Source: Sediminibacterium sp. C3
GTDB taxonomy: Bacteria > Bacteroidota > Bacteroidia > Chitinophagales > Chitinophagaceae
Reading direction: 5' to 3'
Assembly: GCF_000508085.1 (NCBI RefSeq)
Contig: NZ_KI669560.1
Location: 1,010,444-1,074,443 of the forward strand
Length of the DNA: 64,000 nucleotides
The notes below the pieces were generated by a model, which searched no databases, was not told the DNA's origin, and worked only from the letters and a program-made list of their open reading frames with translations. The position numbers and the translations under genes are program-made. This document shows, one piece after another, positions 18,770-27,595 of the stretch; position 1 is the stretch's first letter; each line of letters starts with the position of its first letter.

Positions 18770-19486
18770 TTATTTTAATTGGCTTCCTACAAAGTCCCAG
18801 TTTACAATATTGAACCAGTTGTTGATATAGTCTGGTCTTTTGTTCTGGTATTTTAAATAGTAAGCATGTTCCCAAACATCCAGGCCCAATAAGGGTGTTC
18901 CTTTCAGATCACTGATATCCATTAGTGGATTATCCTGATTAGGTGTAGATCCTATTTTCAAATTACCATCCGCTGTTTGAACCAGCCATGCCCAGCCACT
19001 TCCGAATCTGTTTTTGCCTGCATCTGCGAATGCTGTTTTAAAAGCTTCAAAAGAACCGAAAGACTGATTGATGGCAGCAGCTAATTTACCGGAAGGCTGT
19101 GTGCTGGTACCAGGTTTCATGCATTTCCAGAAAAATTCGTGATTGAAATGCCCGCCCCCATTATTACGCATCTTGGCAGAATACTTACTGATATTTTTCA
19201 TCAGGGTTTCTAAAGAAGTTGTCTGAGGATTTACTTTTTCTGCCACACAGGCATCTGCCAGATTTTTTGCATAGGCTGCTGCATGTTTACTGTAGTGTAT
19301 TTCCATGGTCATTGCATCAATATAGGGCTCAAGCGCATTATATGCGTAGGGCAATGGCTGTTGTTCAAATTCATTGCCTGCTGCTGCAGCTACAACTGAA
19401 GGAATCATGCTGATTCCAATTCCTGCTGCCAAAGCAGCTTTGCTGCTGTCTTTCAGAAACACTCTTCGGTTATAGGCTTTTTTCAT
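18770..19486 (-). CDS. Exported Fe/Mn superoxide dismutase
   Basis: Dismutates superoxide to peroxide and oxygen. Metal ligands are visible in MEIHYSKHAAAY (His), GGGHFNHEFFW (His) and LDVWEHAYYLKYQN (Asp and His). The protein has an N-terminal leader of about 35 residues beginning MKKAYNRRVFLKDSSK, a twin-arginine (Tat) type signal ending near VVAAAAG, so the enzyme is likely folded in the cytoplasm and exported to the periplasm. The start overlaps the end of the LptF/G gene by 17 bases. Fe versus Mn use cannot be decided by eye. Confidence 0.92.
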   Translation of the reverse strand: MKKAYNRRVFLKDSSKAALAAGIGISMIPSVVAAAAGNEFEQQPLPYAYNALEPYIDAMTMEIHYSKHAAAYAKNLADACVAEKVNPQTTSLETLMKNISKYSAKMRNNGGGHFNHEFFWKCMKPGTSTQPSGKLAAAINQSFGSFEAFKTAFADAGKNRFGSGWAWLVQTADGNLKIGSTPNQDNPLMDISDLKGTPLLGLDVWEHAYYLKYQNKRPDYINNWFNIVNWDFVGSQLK

Positions 19487-20915
19487 GGCTCTTTTTTTTC
19501 TTAAAGGTAGCTAATAATTTTCTTAGGCCTTTGAAGTTGCGGTAATAGAACTCCTGGTTAAACAACTGCGAATCATGCATGGCTTTATAAATCAGGAATG
19601 CACTAACAGGAACCAGAATAAATGTGCTCAACCACATGCCTGTAACGGCATTAGCTTGACCAGAACGGACAAATTTTTCGCCAAATGTGTTCAGCAGGTG
19701 GAACAGTACAAAGAAAATAATGGCAAATACCAGCGGCGTTCCCAATCCCCCCTTACGAATAATAGAGCCCAATGGGGCGCCAATTAAAAACATTACCAGA
19801 CAGGCAACAGACAGGGTGAATTTTTTATGCCATTCTATCTCGTGTAATAGCATCGAAAGATATTTGGTCTGATAATCTTCGGCCATTACATTCACTGATC
19901 CTTTTACTGTTGCCAGTTGATTGGAGGCCGCATCTATCAATTGTTGCTGGAGGCTGTCGGGAAACAGTTTACGGGGATCTGCTTTTGGTAAGGGTTGTTT
20001 TACTTTTACCCATCCCGTGTCTGCAAATCTTGCAAAACGCAGATAAGGACTCACTTCCAGATTTGATTTTTTTAAATAAAAGGTATCTATATGGTTCAGT
20101 GAATCAATTGCAACATTCAGTTGGCGAAGACTTAACATTTTCGGATCATAAAAAGCAGAGTCTTCCGTTTTGTTCATCTGGAAACTTTTCAAGTCAAAAA
20201 CTTTTTTGTACTCCTTAAATCCCATTCGGGTAAACTCAGTATTTAATTCTCCTCTTGGCCCTTTCTCCTGATAGCGCCAGCCGTTTTTCAAAATAAATTC
20301 CAGAAACTGCTTGTCTTTGGAAACCCTCATGACGCCACTCTCTGCAACCATCATATTGTCCTGCAGATAGTAACCTTTTTCAAAAATGACCACATCGTGA
20401 ATAATGCTGTCGTTTTTCTCTTTCTTTCCCAGCTTTATAACAAAGCCATCTATCTTATCGTAAAAAACGCCTTCCTTAATGTCTATGGATGGCTTGGAAA
20501 CAATGATATCATATTTTAATGCGGATAATTTTAGTTGGGTAACAGGTATAATATTGTTGGCAAACAAAAAAGCAACTCCACACACGAAAATGGTAAAAAC
20601 CAGCAGCGGTCGCATGAATCTTATGAGTGAAATACCTGCCGCTTTAATAGCAACCAGTTCGAATTTCTCACCCAGGTTTCCAAAAGTCATGATGGATGAA
20701 AACAGCAAGGCCAGTGGTAAGGCCATGGGTACCCAGAATAAAGCTACCAGTCCAATTAATTTGAGTACTGTAATTAAATCTAGCCCTTTCCCAACCAAAT
20801 CGTCGATATACAACCAAAAAAACTGCATGGTTAGTACAAAGAGAGAAATGGCAAATGCAGCTATAAATGGTCCAATAAAAGAGCGGATAATTAGTATGTC
20901 TAGTTTTTTTATCAC
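19470..20915 (-). CDS. LptF/LptG-family permease
   Basis: A YjgP/YjgQ-family inner-membrane protein of about 481 residues, a component of the lipopolysaccharide export ABC transporter. There are three N-terminal helices, a long periplasmic domain (about residues 120-370 with FKEYKKVFDLKSF), and three C-terminal helices including FLIGAPLGSIIRKGGLG. The GTG at 20915 (reads IKKLDILIIRSFIGPF) is chosen because it begins the conserved N-terminus and sits downstream of a perfect -7 box; an upstream TTG at 20969 would precede that promoter. LptF and LptG cannot be told apart here. Confidence 0.88.
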   Translation of the reverse strand: MIKKLDILIIRSFIGPFIAAFAISLFVLTMQFFWLYIDDLVGKGLDLITVLKLIGLVALFWVPMALPLALLFSSIMTFGNLGEKFELVAIKAAGISLIRFMRPLLVFTIFVCGVAFLFANNIIPVTQLKLSALKYDIIVSKPSIDIKEGVFYDKIDGFVIKLGKKEKNDSIIHDVVIFEKGYYLQDNMMVAESGVMRVSKDKQFLEFILKNGWRYQEKGPRGELNTEFTRMGFKEYKKVFDLKSFQMNKTEDSAFYDPKMLSLRQLNVAIDSLNHIDTFYLKKSNLEVSPYLRFARFADTGWVKVKQPLPKADPRKLFPDSLQQQLIDAASNQLATVKGSVNVMAEDYQTKYLSMLLHEIEWHKKFTLSVACLVMFLIGAPLGSIIRKGGLGTPLVFAIIFFVLFHLLNTFGEKFVRSGQANAVTGMWLSTFILVPVSAFLIYKAMHDSQLFNQEFYYRNFKGLRKLLATFKKKKSHEKSL

Positions 20916-20926
20916 AATAGCTGTCT

Positions 20927-20934
20927 TAATATTG
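20927..20934 (+). promoter_or_regulatory. -7 box TAATATTG four bases from the ATG
   Basis: A 7/8 match to TAnnTTTG, separated from the ATG at 20939 by CTGT. Transcription would then start at or next to the start codon. Confidence 0.35.
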
Positions 20935-20938
20935 CTGT

Positions 20939-21556
20939 ATGAGCTACGCAAAAGTAACACTTTCACCAAAGGAACTGGAATTGGTTAATAATGCGGACTG
21001 GATTTTAACAAAGAACCATATCATTGGTAAAGTGTATGATTTGTTTGGCGAACTGGCTAATCAGTACAGACAGGAGTTTACAAGCTATAAATGCTTTCAG
21101 CATGAAGTAGCTTTTGAAATTCCTCCCAAAATTTCCAGGGGAGAGCAATATGAGCAGTTGCCTTATGTAATGCTTGATTTTCCTAGGTTCTTTACGGAGT
21201 CTGATATTTTTGCCATTCGTACTTTTTTCTGGTGGGGAAATCATTGCAGTATTCACCTGATTCTGAAAGGAAAATACCTTGCTGCATTTGGCGCTTCCAT
21301 TGACAAGTATTTTGAAATGTATGGCAAGTATGGATCCGAAACACTTGACTGGTATATAGGAGTAGGTATTGATCCCTGGCAGCATCATTTTGAAAAGGAT
21401 AATTATATACCGATGCAGGACTGGAACGGTTATAGCGTTACCAGGTTACCTTTCCTGAAACTTGCAAAAAAAATCCCACTCGAAGAGTGGGACGATATTG
21501 AAAATTTTATGAAAAGTCAGTTTACGAAAATGCTGACCATACTTTCGGAGTATTAA
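20939..21556 (+). CDS. Conserved-looking protein of unknown function
   Basis: A 205-residue soluble protein without signal peptide or membrane helices. It is rich in aromatic residues (FFWWGNHCSIHLIL, DWYIGVGIDPWQHHF), and there is no motif I can assign. It is divergent from the LptF/G gene with only 23 bases between the start codons, and its stop overlaps the stop of the START-like gene by four bases. Codon use resembles its neighbours, so it is a real gene. Confidence 0.75.
   Translation: MSYAKVTLSPKELELVNNADWILTKNHIIGKVYDLFGELANQYRQEFTSYKCFQHEVAFEIPPKISRGEQYEQLPYVMLDFPRFFTESDIFAIRTFFWWGNHCSIHLILKGKYLAAFGASIDKYFEMYGKYGSETLDWYIGVGIDPWQHHFEKDNYIPMQDWNGYSVTRLPFLKLAKKIPLEEWDDIENFMKSQFTKMLTILSEY
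20949..20956 (-). promoter_or_regulatory. -7 box TACTTTTG for the LptF/G gene
   Basis: A perfect TAnnTTTG match on the minus strand, lying inside the start of the divergent gene. It places transcription start near 20944, consistent with the GTG start at 20915. Confidence 0.45.
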
Positions 21557-21936
21557 GAACCCAGACGGTGGAACAATTCTTTGGTTTGATATCCCCACAA
21601 CTGACTCTGGTCCTTGATTTCAGACTTCTCTGCAAAGTCTTTAATCACCAGAATGGTCTGATTGGATATTTCCGTTTTTTCAATTCTGAACTCAAAAAAT
21701 TCATTTTTATCGTTGTGCAGCCAGCGGAATCGGATAAACTTATTTTCTTCTTTATCTAATACTTCTGCTTTCTCCGGAACACCTCCGTCCCAAGAGAAAC
21801 TGAATACATTTTCCCACTCATCCACTTTATCTGCAAACCATTCCTGCAAGCCCGCAGGGGTAGATAAAAATTCATACAATATACCTGGAGAACATCTAAC
21901 CGGAAATTCTAGTGTGAATAGTTGCTTCTTACTCAT
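21553..21936 (-). CDS. START-like (SRPBCC fold) protein
   Basis: The 127-residue protein has the pattern of Bacteroidota START-like/AHSA1-type proteins: LEFPVRCSPGILYEFLSTPAGLQEWFAD at the N-terminus and WGYQTKELFHRLGS near the end. The fold binds hydrophobic ligands in a helix-grip pocket, but the ligand is unknown. It is widely conserved in this phylum, which hints at a housekeeping role. Confidence 0.85.
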   Translation of the reverse strand: MSKKQLFTLEFPVRCSPGILYEFLSTPAGLQEWFADKVDEWENVFSFSWDGGVPEKAEVLDKEENKFIRFRWLHNDKNEFFEFRIEKTEISNQTILVIKDFAEKSEIKDQSQLWGYQTKELFHRLGS

Positions 21937-21964
21937 TATTACGCTTTTGCCAAATAGGTTGGTG

Positions 21965-21995
21965 CAATGATATTAAATAATACTTATTACCCAAA
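21965..21995 (-). promoter_or_regulatory. Promoter TTTG-N19-TATCATTG for the START-like gene
   Basis: On the minus strand a -33 TTTG (21992-21995) is separated by 19 bases from a -7 TATCATTG (21965-21972), 7/8 to consensus. The implied 5' leader is about 23 bases. Confidence 0.5.
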
Positions 21996-22165
21996 TGTTT
22001 TTTTAAAAAATGCTATTTTATAGTAAATCAGCTATAGTATATTGATTCATTTTTTTATTTAAATTAATGATTATCAATTAGTTAATAAATTATTTTAATA
22101 AAACTCAGGAAAATGTTAAATTAGGAATGCTCATTTTTTGCTAACTAAAACCAGTTGTTATGGGT

Positions 22166-23032
22166 ATGCGCCAACTCAAAATAACCAAGTCGATAACCAA
22201 CCGGGAATCGCAAAGTCTGGAAAAATATCTCCAGGAAATTGGTAAAGTAGAGCTGTTAGAAGCGGAAGAAGAAGTGATGCTAGCGCAAAAAATCAAACAA
22301 GGTGATACCCGTGCATTGGACAGGCTTGTTAAAGCCAATCTTCGCTTTGTAGTGTCTGTTGCTAAACAATATCAGAATCAGGGACTCACTTTATCTGATT
22401 TAATTAATGAAGGAAATTTAGGGTTGATTAAAGCCGCTATGCGATTTGATGAGACCAAGGGCTTTAAGTTCATTTCTTATGCCGTATGGTGGATCAGACA
22501 AAGCATATTGCAATCATTGGCAGAGCAAAGCAGAATTGTGAGATTGCCGCTGAATAAAGTAGGGTTAACCAATAAAATCAGTAAAGCCTATCAGTCATTG
22601 GAGCAAGAGTATGAGCGGGAGCCCTCTCCTCAGGAAATTGCGGAATTGCTTGATTTACCTATTGAAGAAGTTGCGGCCACCATGAAAGCAGGATTCAGAC
22701 ATGTCAGTATTGATTCACCTGTTGCAGAAGGAGAAGACATAACCCTGATTGACTTACTCGAAAATACCAATGAAGCACAAACGGATGATAAGCTGGCTTA
22801 TCATGAGTCATTGCATGTTGAAATTGAGAGAAGTCTGGGAACCTTAACCGATCGTCAGAAAAAAGTAATTTGCTTTTTTTTCGGTATTGGTGTAGACCGA
22901 GCACTCAGTCTGGAAGATATAGGATCCCGATTTAATTTAACCAGGGAAAGAGTAAGACAAATCAAAGACAAAGCCATCAACAAACTTCGTGCTGCCAATA
23001 GGGCCAGACAACTCCGTTATTATCTAGGATAA
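22166..23032 (+). CDS. rpoD: RNA polymerase sigma-70 factor, RpoD/SigA type
   Basis: The 288-residue short primary-type sigma factor lacks region 1.1, as is normal in Bacteroidota, and starts with [15 protein letters not shown]; the ATG six bases earlier is less conserved. Region 1.2 ([10 protein letters not shown]), region 2 ([28 protein letters not shown]), region 3 and region 4 with [20 protein letters not shown] are all intact. It recognises promoters of the TTTG / TAnnTTTG class. Slightly unusual wording in region 4 ([12 protein letters not shown]) leaves open that it is a paralog of the main factor. The 223-base upstream region is very AT-rich with no clear -7 box. Confidence 0.9.
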   Translation: MRQLKITKSITNRESQSLEKYLQEIGKVELLEAEEEVMLAQKIKQGDTRALDRLVKANLRFVVSVAKQYQNQGLTLSDLINEGNLGLIKAAMRFDETKGFKFISYAVWWIRQSILQSLAEQSRIVRLPLNKVGLTNKISKAYQSLEQEYEREPSPQEIAELLDLPIEEVAATMKAGFRHVSIDSPVAEGEDITLIDLLENTNEAQTDDKLAYHESLHVEIERSLGTLTDRQKKVICFFFGIGVDRALSLEDIGSRFNLTRERVRQIKDKAINKLRAANRARQLRYYLG

Positions 23033-23034
23033 TG

Positions 23035-23769
23035 CTATTTGGTTGTAATAGGGGTACTCCCTTTTTCAATTAATGATATAATGGTTTTATCTATCCAGCT
23101 AGGCAGGGATAAACTGTATCCTGTTGCGTGAAACTGCACGTTTCCGTTTTGGTCTACCACCACATTGGTTGGGAATGTGGTGATTCCAAAACCTTGCGTA
23201 ATCCATCTTCCCCCATCTACAATTTGATAGTTGAATGGGGTTGTTTTTAAAAAGTCAAGTAAATCCGATTTGTCGTCTAATGCTACTGCAATAAAAACAA
23301 CATCGTTTCTTTCTTTGTATTTTTCAACTAGTTTATTTAGTTCAGGAATTTCTCTTCTGCAAGGCGGGCAATTAATAAACCAAAAATTAAACACCACAAT
23401 TTTCCCTTTCATTTCCTGTAAGTTCAATTTATTGCGATTGATATCAGTGGTTTTAAATTTCCCAAAAGAAGATCCGGTCACAAAAAAACCAGACTCTCTT
23501 GGTTTGGGCGTCCGCTTTATCATTTCTTCCTTGTCCTTTTCTGTTAATTCGTAAAGGATAAATTCATCATTTGGGTCTTTGTTTGAAATTGGTTTAATGC
23601 CATAATTGCCCGTCTGTATTAACTTATTCCAGATGGCATAAGGATAAACCGTACCACTGCTGTCTTTCACAGTTGACTTATCTGTTAAAAAAATTTTCTT
23701 GGGCTGACCCTGAACACTGGTTATGGTTAATGTCCATAAAGTCAAAACTGCTAAAACTAGTTTCATCAA
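23035..23769 (-). CDS. TlpA-like exported thioredoxin-fold protein
   Basis: The 244-residue protein has a signal peptide (MMKLVLAVLTLWTLTITSVQG) and a C-terminal thioredoxin domain containing FWFINCPPCRREIPEL (active site CPPC, about residue 134), and GITTFPTNVVVD with the cis-proline. It probably acts as a periplasmic thiol-disulfide reductase, as for TlpA/ResA. The first 100 residues are a lineage-specific extension. The stop is two bases from the sigma-factor stop, so the genes converge. Confidence 0.88.
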   Translation of the reverse strand: MMKLVLAVLTLWTLTITSVQGQPKKIFLTDKSTVKDSSGTVYPYAIWNKLIQTGNYGIKPISNKDPNDEFILYELTEKDKEEMIKRTPKPRESGFFVTGSSFGKFKTTDINRNKLNLQEMKGKIVVFNFWFINCPPCRREIPELNKLVEKYKERNDVVFIAVALDDKSDLLDFLKTTPFNYQIVDGGRWITQGFGITTFPTNVVVDQNGNVQFHATGYSLSLPSWIDKTIISLIEKGSTPITTK

Positions 23770-23819
23770 GTTTTTTTATAATATAAAAATAACGAATGCG
23801 TGCAAATTCACCAAGCTAG

Positions 23820-23827
23820 TATATTTG
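23820..23827 (+). promoter_or_regulatory. -7 box TATATTTG upstream of ffh
   Basis: A perfect TAnnTTTG match 28 bases before the ATG. No convincing -33 TTTG at the right distance. Confidence 0.45.
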
Positions 23828-23855
23828 CACCTCGTTCATCAACAAGTGTGACATC

Positions 23856-25178
23856 ATGTTTCAGAATTTATCAGAGAAATTAGAATCAGCGTTTAAGAAT
23901 TTAAAAGGGGAAGCCAGGATTAATGAACTCAATATTGCCAATACGGTAAAAGATATCCGCAGGGCATTATTGGACGCTGACGTGAACTTCAAAATTGCAA
24001 AGGAATTTACAGATAAGGTAAAGGAAAAAGCAGTTGGCTCAAAAGTATTGAATGCAATCAGCCCCGGGCAATTGATGGTAAAAATTGTGCAGGATGAACT
24101 GACGGAACTCATGGGCGGACAGGAAGCTGCTTTTGAAGTAGAAGGCAGACCAGCTGTGATTTTGATTGCAGGTTTACAGGGTAGTGGTAAAACCACTTTT
24201 ACGGGTAAACTGGCCAATTATTTAAAAACAAAAAAGGGTAAGAGCCCGTTGGTGGTAGCGGCAGATATTTACAGACCAGCCGCGATAGATCAGTTAACCG
24301 TTTTGGCTGAACAAATTGGCGTAAGCATTTACAGTGAGCGTGAAAACAAAGATGCGGTTGCGATTGCGCTGAATGCCATCAAGGAAGCAAAAGCGACCAA
24401 TAAAAATGTAGTCATCATAGATACTGCCGGCCGTTTGGCTATCGACGAGCTGATGATGAATGAAGTGGCCAACATTAAAGCCGCTGTTAATCCCTCCGAA
24501 ATATTGTTTGTTGTAGACTCGATGACGGGTCAGGATGCAGTGAATACCGCCAAGGCCTTTAACGACCGACTTGATTTTACTGGTGTGGTATTAACCAAGC
24601 TGGATGGTGATACCCGTGGTGGTGCAGCCTTATCCATTAAATACACAGTAGACAAGCCGATCAAGTTTGTAAGTAGCGGTGAGAAAATGGAAACCCTGGA
24701 TGTGTTCTATCCGGAAAGGATGGCACAGCGTATTCTGGGAATGGGTGATATCACTACCTTGGTAGAAAAAGCACAGGCGCAGTTTGATGAAGCCGAAGCC
24801 AAAAAACTGGAAAAGAAAATCCGCAAAAACCAGTTTGATTTTCAGGACTTTTTAGACCAGTTACAGCAGATCAAGAAAATGGGTAACCTGAAAGACCTGA
24901 TGGGAATGATTCCGGGAGTGGGGAAAGCAGTAAAAGATATTGATATTAAAGACGATGCTTTCAAGGGGATTGAAGCGATGATCAGTTCCATGACCCCCTA
25001 TGAAAGGGCAAACCCAGATAGCTTAACCCCGTCCAGAAGAGCCAGAATTGCCAAAGGAGCAGGGAAGGATTTGCAGGAAGTAAATGCCTTTATGAAGCAA
25101 TTTGAGCAGATGAAACAGATGATGAAAATGATGAATAATATGCCAATGGGCGGCCGTTTCCCCGGAATGAGACGCTAA
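23856..25178 (+). CDS. ffh: Signal recognition particle GTPase
   Basis: Binds 4.5S RNA and signal sequences of nascent inner-membrane proteins and hands ribosomes to FtsY. The 440 residues comprise the N domain (1-90), the G domain with P-loop [13 protein letters not shown] (about 105-117), DTAGR and [10 protein letters not shown], and the methionine-rich M domain ending [19 protein letters not shown]. Length and motifs are canonical. Confidence 0.97.
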   Translation: MFQNLSEKLESAFKNLKGEARINELNIANTVKDIRRALLDADVNFKIAKEFTDKVKEKAVGSKVLNAISPGQLMVKIVQDELTELMGGQEAAFEVEGRPAVILIAGLQGSGKTTFTGKLANYLKTKKGKSPLVVAADIYRPAAIDQLTVLAEQIGVSIYSERENKDAVAIALNAIKEAKATNKNVVIIDTAGRLAIDELMMNEVANIKAAVNPSEILFVVDSMTGQDAVNTAKAFNDRLDFTGVVLTKLDGDTRGGAALSIKYTVDKPIKFVSSGEKMETLDVFYPERMAQRILGMGDITTLVEKAQAQFDEAEAKKLEKKIRKNQFDFQDFLDQLQQIKKMGNLKDLMGMIPGVGKAVKDIDIKDDAFKGIEAMISSMTPYERANPDSLTPSRRARIAKGAGKDLQEVNAFMKQFEQMKQMMKMMNNMPMGGRFPGMRR

Positions 25179-25180
25179 AC

Positions 25181-25212
25181 TTTGGAAAATCATTGGGAAT
25201 CTCCTAATTTCG
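25181..25212 (+). promoter_or_regulatory. Promoter TTTG-N20-TAATTTCG for rpsP
   Basis: The -33 TTTG (25181-25184) begins three bases after the ffh stop and is 20 bases from TAATTTCG (25205-25212), 7/8 to the -7 consensus. The predicted leader of about 50 bases contains the hairpin at 25216-25231. Confidence 0.5.
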
Positions 25213-25215
25213 CGT

Positions 25216-25231
25216 TCCGGTTTCTACCGGA
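25216..25231 (+). promoter_or_regulatory. Hairpin at the start of the rpsP leader
   Basis: TCCGGT-TTCT-ACCGGA is a six-base stem with a four-base loop right at the predicted 5' end of the rpsP transcript. There is no T run, so it is not a terminator of ffh. It may stabilise the mRNA or be part of an S16 autoregulatory leader; that role is inference. Confidence 0.35.
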
Positions 25232-25269
25232 TAAACCCTATTATTAAAGCCTTTAAATGTCTATTTAAG

Positions 25270-25743
25270 ATGGCAGTTAAAATGAGACTTCAAAGACACG
25301 GAAGTAAAAAGCGTCCCTTCTACTTTATCGTAGTAGCCGATGCTCGTGCACCAAGAGATGGTAAGTTCATTCAGAAAATCGGAACTTACAACCCACTAAC
25401 TGTACCTGCAAGTATTCAGTTAGATCGTCAGAAAGCACTAGAGTGGTTAAACAAAGGTGCTCAGCCAACCGACACTGTACGCAGAATCCTTTCTTTCAAA
25501 GGAGTATTGTACTTAAAGCACTTATTGCGTGGTGTTAAGTTAGGTTTGTTTGATGATGCAACTGCAATGACCAAGTTCCAGGAATGGCACAACAGTCATG
25601 AAGCAAACATCACTCGTAGAAACAGTGAACACAAGAGCAAGCAATCTGCAAAGAAAGCCTATGTTCCTGTAGTTAAAAAAGTAGAAGAGAAGCAAGAAGA
25701 GTCTGCTGCACCTGCTGAAGAGTCAGCACCAGCTGAAGCTTAA
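25270..25743 (+). CDS. rpsP: 30S ribosomal protein S16
   Basis: The first 80 residues are canonical S16 ([38 protein letters not shown]). The protein continues to 157 residues with a lysine-rich segment and an acidic, Ala/Glu-rich tail ending [11 protein letters not shown], an extension common in Bacteroidota but absent from the 82-residue E. coli protein. It is followed by a terminator and then rimM. Confidence 0.97.
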   Translation: MAVKMRLQRHGSKKRPFYFIVVADARAPRDGKFIQKIGTYNPLTVPASIQLDRQKALEWLNKGAQPTDTVRRILSFKGVLYLKHLLRGVKLGLFDDATAMTKFQEWHNSHEANITRRNSEHKSKQSAKKAYVPVVKKVEEKQEESAAPAEESAPAEA

Positions 25744-25767
25744 TGCAAGCATTCATACGAATTGAAG

Positions 25768-25791
25768 AGGCCTGGTTTACCAGGCCTTTTT
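25768..25791 (+). terminator. Terminator between rpsP and rimM
   Basis: The stem AGGCCTGG (25768-25775) / CCAGGCCT (25780-25787), loop TTTA, is followed by five T. It lies 24 bases after the rpsP stop and 31 before rimM, so rimM is either separately transcribed or fed by read-through. Confidence 0.85.
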
Positions 25792-25822
25792 AATGTTCCT
25801 AATTCATTCATTAAATTGCACC

Positions 25823-26347
25823 ATGCAAGAATATATTCATGTTGGTAAAATGGTGGCCGTATTTGGCGTAAAGGGAGAATTGATACTTAAACATTCCCTG
25901 GGTAAGAAAACCAATCTGAAAGACGTAAAAGCCCTTTTTATTGAAGAGGTAAAAGGCTCTTATATTCCCTATTTTATAGAGTCTGGCAAAGCGAAAGATA
26001 CAGAAGAAACCTATGTAAAATTAGAAGGCATTCAAAGCAAGGAAATGGCGGCCCGATTCACAGGTAAACCAGTATGGTTGCTGGATGCAGACTTCAGAAA
26101 TCTGGCCGGGAAAGATGCGCCTATTTCTCTTTTGGGATATGAAATTATTACAGACGAAGACGAGAACCTGGGACCTATAGAAGAAGTAATTGAACAGCCT
26201 CATCAGGTTTTGTTAAGGGTTACATTAGAAGGCAATGAAGCCCTGATTCCCCTGCATGCAGAAACACTGGACAAGATTGATCGCGCGGCTAAAAAAGTAT
26301 ATGTTACGCTACCCGACGGGTTGCTGGACATATACAGAGGTTTATAA
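25823..26347 (+). CDS. rimM: Ribosome maturation factor RimM
   Basis: Assists 30S head assembly and binds S19. The ATG at 25823 gives 174 residues starting MQEYIHVGKMVAVFGVKGEL, which is the conserved N-terminus; an upstream start at 25793 would lie directly behind the terminator T run. The C-terminal PRC-barrel part includes LLGYEIITDEDENLGPIEEV and a typical ALIPLHAETLDKID. Confidence 0.95.
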   Translation: MQEYIHVGKMVAVFGVKGELILKHSLGKKTNLKDVKALFIEEVKGSYIPYFIESGKAKDTEETYVKLEGIQSKEMAARFTGKPVWLLDADFRNLAGKDAPISLLGYEIITDEDENLGPIEEVIEQPHQVLLRVTLEGNEALIPLHAETLDKIDRAAKKVYVTLPDGLLDIYRGL

Positions 26348-26386
26348 TAGTATCTCTTCACCTAAAAGAGTGATATTGCTTTTGCT

Positions 26387-27547
26387 ATGTCTGCACCTCA
26401 ACGATATATTGCTCACTTAGACCTCGACTCTTTTTTTGTAAGCGTTGAAATGATCAACAACCCTTCTCTGAAAGGTAAAGCAGTAATTGTTGGTGGCAGT
26501 GCCGACAGGGGAGTGGTAACCACCTGCAGTTACGAAGCCAGAAAGTTTGGCGTGCGCAGCGCCATGCCTATGAAGAAAGCCATGCAGTTATGTCCGCATG
26601 CCATTATTGTTAGAGGTACCAGAGGGGAGTACAGTCGTTACTCCAGGTGGGTCACCGATATTATTGCAGCAAAAGCGCCTTTGTTCGAGAAGGCATCCAT
26701 TGATGAGTTTTACATAGACCTTACCGGGATGGATAAATTCTTTGACCCCTTTCAATGGACCATTGATTTACGAAATGAAATTATAGAACAAACCCAACTG
26801 CCCATCTCTTTTGGACTGGCCAGCAATAAAATGATTGCCAAAATTGCCACCGATGAAGCAAAGCCCAATGGCTATCTATTTGTTCAGCCTGGAATGGAGA
26901 AAATATTTTTAGCTCCCTTGCCCGTAAACAAATTCTCAGGTGTTGGTGAAGCCCTGCACAAAAAAATAAATGCCATTGGTATTTTTACTATCCAGCAATT
27001 GAGTGAAACCCCTCCGGATGTATTGAGTAAATTATTGGGTAAAACAGGATTGGATCTTTGGAAAAAATCTCAGGGCATTCATGAAGGAGTGGTGCAGCCT
27101 TATCATGAGGCCAAATCCATTTCAACGGAAAATACTTTTGAAGAAAACAAAACTGATGAAGCGTTTTTGTTAAGTGAACTTGTGAGAATGACCGAGAAAG
27201 TGGCGTATGAATTAAGACAGGATGGAAAGTTGACAGGTTGTATAGCAGTGAAAATCAGGTATCCTGATTTTGAAACTACTTCAAAACAATTAAGTATTTC
27301 CTACACATTAAGGGATGATGAATTAATACCTGTAGCAATCGACTTGTTCCATCAATTGTATCGAAAAGGACAGCCCATCCGGCTTTTGGGTGTCCGCTTA
27401 TCGGAACTAACTTCTCATATAATGCAGGGATCCTTATTTGATGAAACTGATAAAAAGGGGGAGCTCTACAAAGCCATAGATGCGGTTAAGAATAAGTTTG
27501 GCAAACAGGCATTGCAAAAGGCAAGGACGGTCAGAAAGTCTAATTAG
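26387..27547 (+). CDS. dinB: DNA polymerase IV
   Basis: The Y-family translesion polymerase has 386 residues. The catalytic acidic residues are in AHLDLDSFFVSVE (palm, N-terminus) and SIDEFYIDLTG (about residue 105). The little-finger domain follows residue 240. There is no C-terminal beta-clamp motif that I can pick out with confidence. It stands 39 bases after rimM without an obvious SOS box. Confidence 0.95.
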   Translation: MSAPQRYIAHLDLDSFFVSVEMINNPSLKGKAVIVGGSADRGVVTTCSYEARKFGVRSAMPMKKAMQLCPHAIIVRGTRGEYSRYSRWVTDIIAAKAPLFEKASIDEFYIDLTGMDKFFDPFQWTIDLRNEIIEQTQLPISFGLASNKMIAKIATDEAKPNGYLFVQPGMEKIFLAPLPVNKFSGVGEALHKKINAIGIFTIQQLSETPPDVLSKLLGKTGLDLWKKSQGIHEGVVQPYHEAKSISTENTFEENKTDEAFLLSELVRMTEKVAYELRQDGKLTGCIAVKIRYPDFETTSKQLSISYTLRDDELIPVAIDLFHQLYRKGQPIRLLGVRLSELTSHIMQGSLFDETDKKGELYKAIDAVKNKFGKQALQKARTVRKSN

Positions 27548-27548
27548 T

Positions 27549-27563
27549 CTACTAAATTAGTAG
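27549..27563. promoter_or_regulatory. Perfect palindrome ahead of the peroxiredoxin gene
   Basis: CTACTAA-A-TTAGTAG is a seven-base perfect inverted repeat beginning two bases after the dinB stop. It lies just upstream of a possible -7 box TATTATTG (27573-27580) where the -33 contact would fall. No T run follows. It is a candidate operator for the peroxiredoxin. Confidence 0.4.
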
Positions 27564-27595
27564 GAAATTGTTTATTATTGCTAAAATTTCAAAAT

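Noticed and set aside
18684..18875. Small minus-strand frame between OsmC and SOD
   Set aside because: It is an alternative frame over the SOD 3' end; composition is unlike a real protein and SOD is certain.
22020..22160. Promoter for the sigma-factor gene
   Set aside because: The region is AT-rich but has no acceptable TAnnTTTG box with a TTTG at the right distance; calling one would be guesswork.
26348..26386. SOS box ahead of dinB
   Set aside because: No LexA-like palindrome is visible in the 39-base gap.
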